Origin: Candidatus Moraniibacteriota bacterium
Lineage (GTDB): Bacteria > Patescibacteriota > Minisyncoccia > Moranbacterales > GCA-2747515
Length of the DNA: 8,471 nt
Direction: 5' to 3'
Assembly: GCA_027039165.1 (NCBI GenBank)
Contig: JALWEZ010000183.1
Span: 1 to 8,471 of the forward strand
In this document: piece by piece, positions 6,503 to 8,471 of the stretch
Layout: each line of letters opens with the position of its first letter
Position numbering within the stretch: the first letter of the stretch is position 1
The notes under the pieces: generated by a model
The model's input: only the letters and a program-made list of their open reading frames with translations
Told to the model about the DNA's origin: nothing
The model's database searches: none
Program-made: the position numbers and the translations under genes

Positions 6503-8471
6503 GTGAATAAAGAAATAAAAAACACTTCTGACCTAGAGGATATCAAAAAAAAGGCAGAAGAATTAAATATACCATTTTTGAGAGTTGCGCCAAAAAAAAT
6601 TGATGCAAATGTTATTCAATTAATTTCAGAAGATATTGCTAGAAAGTATAATATAGTAGCTTTTGAAAAAGACTCTATAACATCTGTGGTTAGAATAGCA
6701 ATGCTTGATCCTCAAGATTTAAATGCTTTGAACATTTTGCGGTTTATGGCGCAAAAAGATGGTTTAAATATTGAAACTTATTTAGTAAATCAAAGTGTAT
6801 TAGAGGATTTGTTGGATTTTTATGGATCAGCTGATAAAGCTATTGAAAGTGCTGTACAAGCTTTAGGGGAGGAGGATGAATTATTAGACGGTTTAAAAGG
6901 GCGAAAATCACACACAAATAGTTCGGAACTTTCTGAAAATTTAAAAGATGCTCCAGTATCAAAACTTGTAAAAGTGATTATAAGACATGCATTAGAGGGC
7001 GGTGCATCGGATATTCACATAGAACCAATTGATAAAGTTTATAGAGTTAGATTTCGAGTGGATGGAATTTTGCACGCATCTCTAACATTTCCTTCTGATG
7101 TAGGTAAAGCTGTTACTTCAAGGATTAAGATTTTGTCATCTTTAAAAATTGATGAAAAAAGAAAGCCTCAAGATGGTCGTTTTAGGATAATTGAAAAAGG
7201 AAATGCCGTTGATTTTCGTGTGTCAACTCTTCCAGTAGTTGAAGGAGAAAAAATTGTTATGCGTGTACTTGAAAAAGATAGGCAATCGTTTGATTTGAAG
7301 AAATTAGGTTTAATGGGTTCTCAATACGATATGTTTTTGGAACACATTAGAGATCCATATGGCATGATTCTTATGACCGGACCAACAGGTTCTGGAAAGT
7401 CTACTACTCTGTATGCTTTTTTAAGTATTTTGAATGGAGAGGATGGAAATATAATAACACTGGAAGATCCTGTTGAATATTTTATACCAGGAATAAATCA
7501 GTCACAAGTAAAGCCAGAAATTGGATATACGTTTTCTAGTGGATTGCGTAGTATCTTGCGTCAAGATCCTGACGTCATAATGGTTGGAGAGATAAGAGAT
7601 GGTGAAACAGCAGAACTTGCAATTCATGCAGCTCTTACTGGACATCTAGTTTTTTCTACGGTGCACACAAATAATGCAATAGGAGCTATACCTAGATTGA
7701 TTGATATGGGTATTGAACCATTTTTAATAGGTTCTTCAATTAGATTAGTTGCTGCACAGAGACTCCTTAGAAGAATTTGTACTAATTGTAAAGTAGAACA
7801 AAAAATTCCAAGTAGAGTTGTCAGTAAAATTCAGAATATTATAGATACTATCCCAAAGGAAGAATATGAAAAATATGGTTTGGAGATTTCAGAAAAATTA
7901 ACTTTTTATAAAGGTGCAGGATGTGATGAATGTGGAGGTTTAGGCTTGAAAGGTAGAGTGGCTATTTATGAAATTATACCAATAGATCATGATATGGAAG
8001 AAGTTATATCAAATGAAAATGGAAATGTTCCAGAGTTAGAGAAGATGATAGAACAAAAGGGTTATTTATCTCTAAAGAAAGATGGTTTATTGAAGGTATT
8101 ATTGGGACTTACAACGCTTACAGAATTAGAGAGAGTGACTGAGGGAGATATTTTGGCGGAAGTCACTTTAAATGAAGAACTTTCTACAACGAAAGAAGAT
8201 TTGGACAGAGTTGAAAGTATTAAAAAACCAGTAGTTTCAATAAAAGAAAATGAAATTAGAGTTAAAGAAAATACAAATAATAATACTGAAAAGTTTAAAC
8301 AGGAGGTTTTAGATCAAAAACAAATAAAGTTAGAAGTTGGTCAAAAAAAAGTTGAAAATTATACACAAAAACAAGAATTAAATACACAAAAACAAGAATT
8401 AAATACACAAAAACAAGAATCAAATACACAGAAGCAAGAATCAAATACACAGAAGCAAGAATCAAATACAC
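6503..8471 (+). CDS. pilB: PilB/GspE-type pilus extension ATPase, 3'-truncated
   Basis: PilB is the cytoplasmic hexameric ATPase that powers pilus extension by turning the platform protein PilC. The frame runs from GTG at 6503 to the window edge (656 complete codons). An in-frame TAA at 6485-6487 and the absence of another early start support the GTG, which puts a GspE/MshEN-type N-terminal domain at about 8-120. The core shows the Asp box DIHIEP (170-175), Walker A GPTGSGKST (293-301, Lys299), Walker B with Glu363 in MVGEIRD, the His box TGHLVFSTVHTN (379-390), and the zinc tetracysteine motif Cys426, Cys429, Cys474, Cys477. The usual C-terminal helix region ends near 553. Beyond it is an unusual polar extension of at least 100 residues, ending in tandem heptapeptides of the type NTQKQEx. 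GspE of a type II secretion system is the alternative; the pilMNO neighbours favour PilB. Confidence 0.95.
   Translation, partial: MNKEIKNTSDLEDIKKKAEELNIPFLRVAPKKIDANVIQLISEDIARKYNIVAFEKDSITSVVRIAMLDPQDLNALNILRFMAQKDGLNIETYLVNQSVLEDLLDFYGSADKAIESAVQALGEEDELLDGLKGRKSHTNSSELSENLKDAPVSKLVKVIIRHALEGGASDIHIEPIDKVYRVRFRVDGILHASLTFPSDVGKAVTSRIKILSSLKIDEKRKPQDGRFRIIEKGNAVDFRVSTLPVVEGEKIVMRVLEKDRQSFDLKKLGLMGSQYDMFLEHIRDPYGMILMTGPTGSGKSTTLYAFLSILNGEDGNIITLEDPVEYFIPGINQSQVKPEIGYTFSSGLRSILRQDPDVIMVGEIRDGETAELAIHAALTGHLVFSTVHTNNAIGAIPRLIDMGIEPFLIGSSIRLVAAQRLLRRICTNCKVEQKIPSRVVSKIQNIIDTIPKEEYEKYGLEISEKLTFYKGAGCDECGGLGLKGRVAIYEIIPIDHDMEEVISNENGNVPELEKMIEQKGYLSLKKDGLLKVLLGLTTLTELERVTEGDILAEVTLNEELSTTKEDLDRVESIKKPVVSIKENEIRVKENTNNNTEKFKQEVLDQKQIKLEVGQKKVENYTQKQELNTQKQELNTQKQESNTQKQESNTQKQESNT
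8363..8471 (+). repeat. 21-bp tandem repeats within pilB 3' end
   Basis: Four full 21-bp units (8381-8401, 8402-8422, 8423-8443, 8444-8464) follow an 18-bp partial unit (8363-8380), and a fifth full unit begins at 8465 and is cut by the window edge. Each encodes Asn-Thr-Gln-Lys-Gln-Glu plus Leu or Ser. The first units carry CAAAAACAAGAA with TTA (TCA in the second full unit), while the third and fourth carry CAGAAGCAAGAA with TCA and are identical. Such near-identity at DNA level, including third positions, indicates recent duplication by slippage or unequal recombination. Because units are multiples of three, copy-number change would keep the frame. Confidence 0.93.

Noticed and set aside
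8363..8471. Short direct repeats considered as a CRISPR array
   Set aside because: The 21-bp units are contiguous with no spacers and lie in frame inside pilB.
1..8471. Alternative genetic code with TGA as glycine, as in some Patescibacteria
   Set aside because: No in-frame TGA occurs in any of the genes, which end normally at TAA or TAG and use ordinary GGN glycine codons.

Overview
The window is AT-rich bacterial DNA read with the standard code: TGG is Trp and none of the reading frames kept here contains an internal TGA. The gene content suggests a small-genome, probably monoderm bacterium of the Candidate Phyla Radiation (Patescibacteria). Three things point there: a strongly shortened UvrC, a pilM-pilN-pilO-pilB block with no pilP or pilQ within it, and starts without Shine-Dalgarno sequences. 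This placement is inferred from style and gene content, not from a phylogenetic marker.

Layout. Bases 1-1460 (+) hold the 3' part of a DUF2207-family membrane protein ending in a glycine-rich tail. Convergent with it, about 30 bp away, is a two-gene minus-strand unit: a membrane-anchored calcineurin-like metallophosphoesterase (3917-2733), whose end overlaps by 17 nt the start of a 419-residue UvrC (2749-1490). A 151-bp AT-rich divergent promoter region (3918-4068) separates this unit from a plus-strand type IV pilus operon: pilM (4069-5118), pilN (5179-5763), pilO (5798-6484) and pilB (from a GTG at 6503, running off the right edge).

How the genes work together. PilM (actin-like, cytoplasmic), PilN and PilO (single-pass proteins with coiled coils and ferredoxin-like domains) would form the inner alignment platform of a type IV pilus. 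PilB is the hexameric extension ATPase that drives pilin assembly. The platform protein PilC, the retraction ATPase PilT, the pilins and the prepilin peptidase are not in the window and would be expected downstream or elsewhere. UvrC belongs to nucleotide excision repair; the phosphoesterase ahead of it has no obvious link to repair beyond co-transcription.

The points most worth a second look are: a C-terminal extension of PilB ending in near-perfect 21-bp tandem repeats that encode a Q/K/E/N/T-rich heptapeptide; the architecture of UvrC, which lacks the usual middle segment, the C-terminal HhH2 domain and two of the four iron-sulfur cysteines; and a four-cysteine C-terminal module on the phosphoesterase. 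I see no clearly undescribed multi-gene system, and no RNA gene, CRISPR array, insertion sequence or convincing hairpin terminator.
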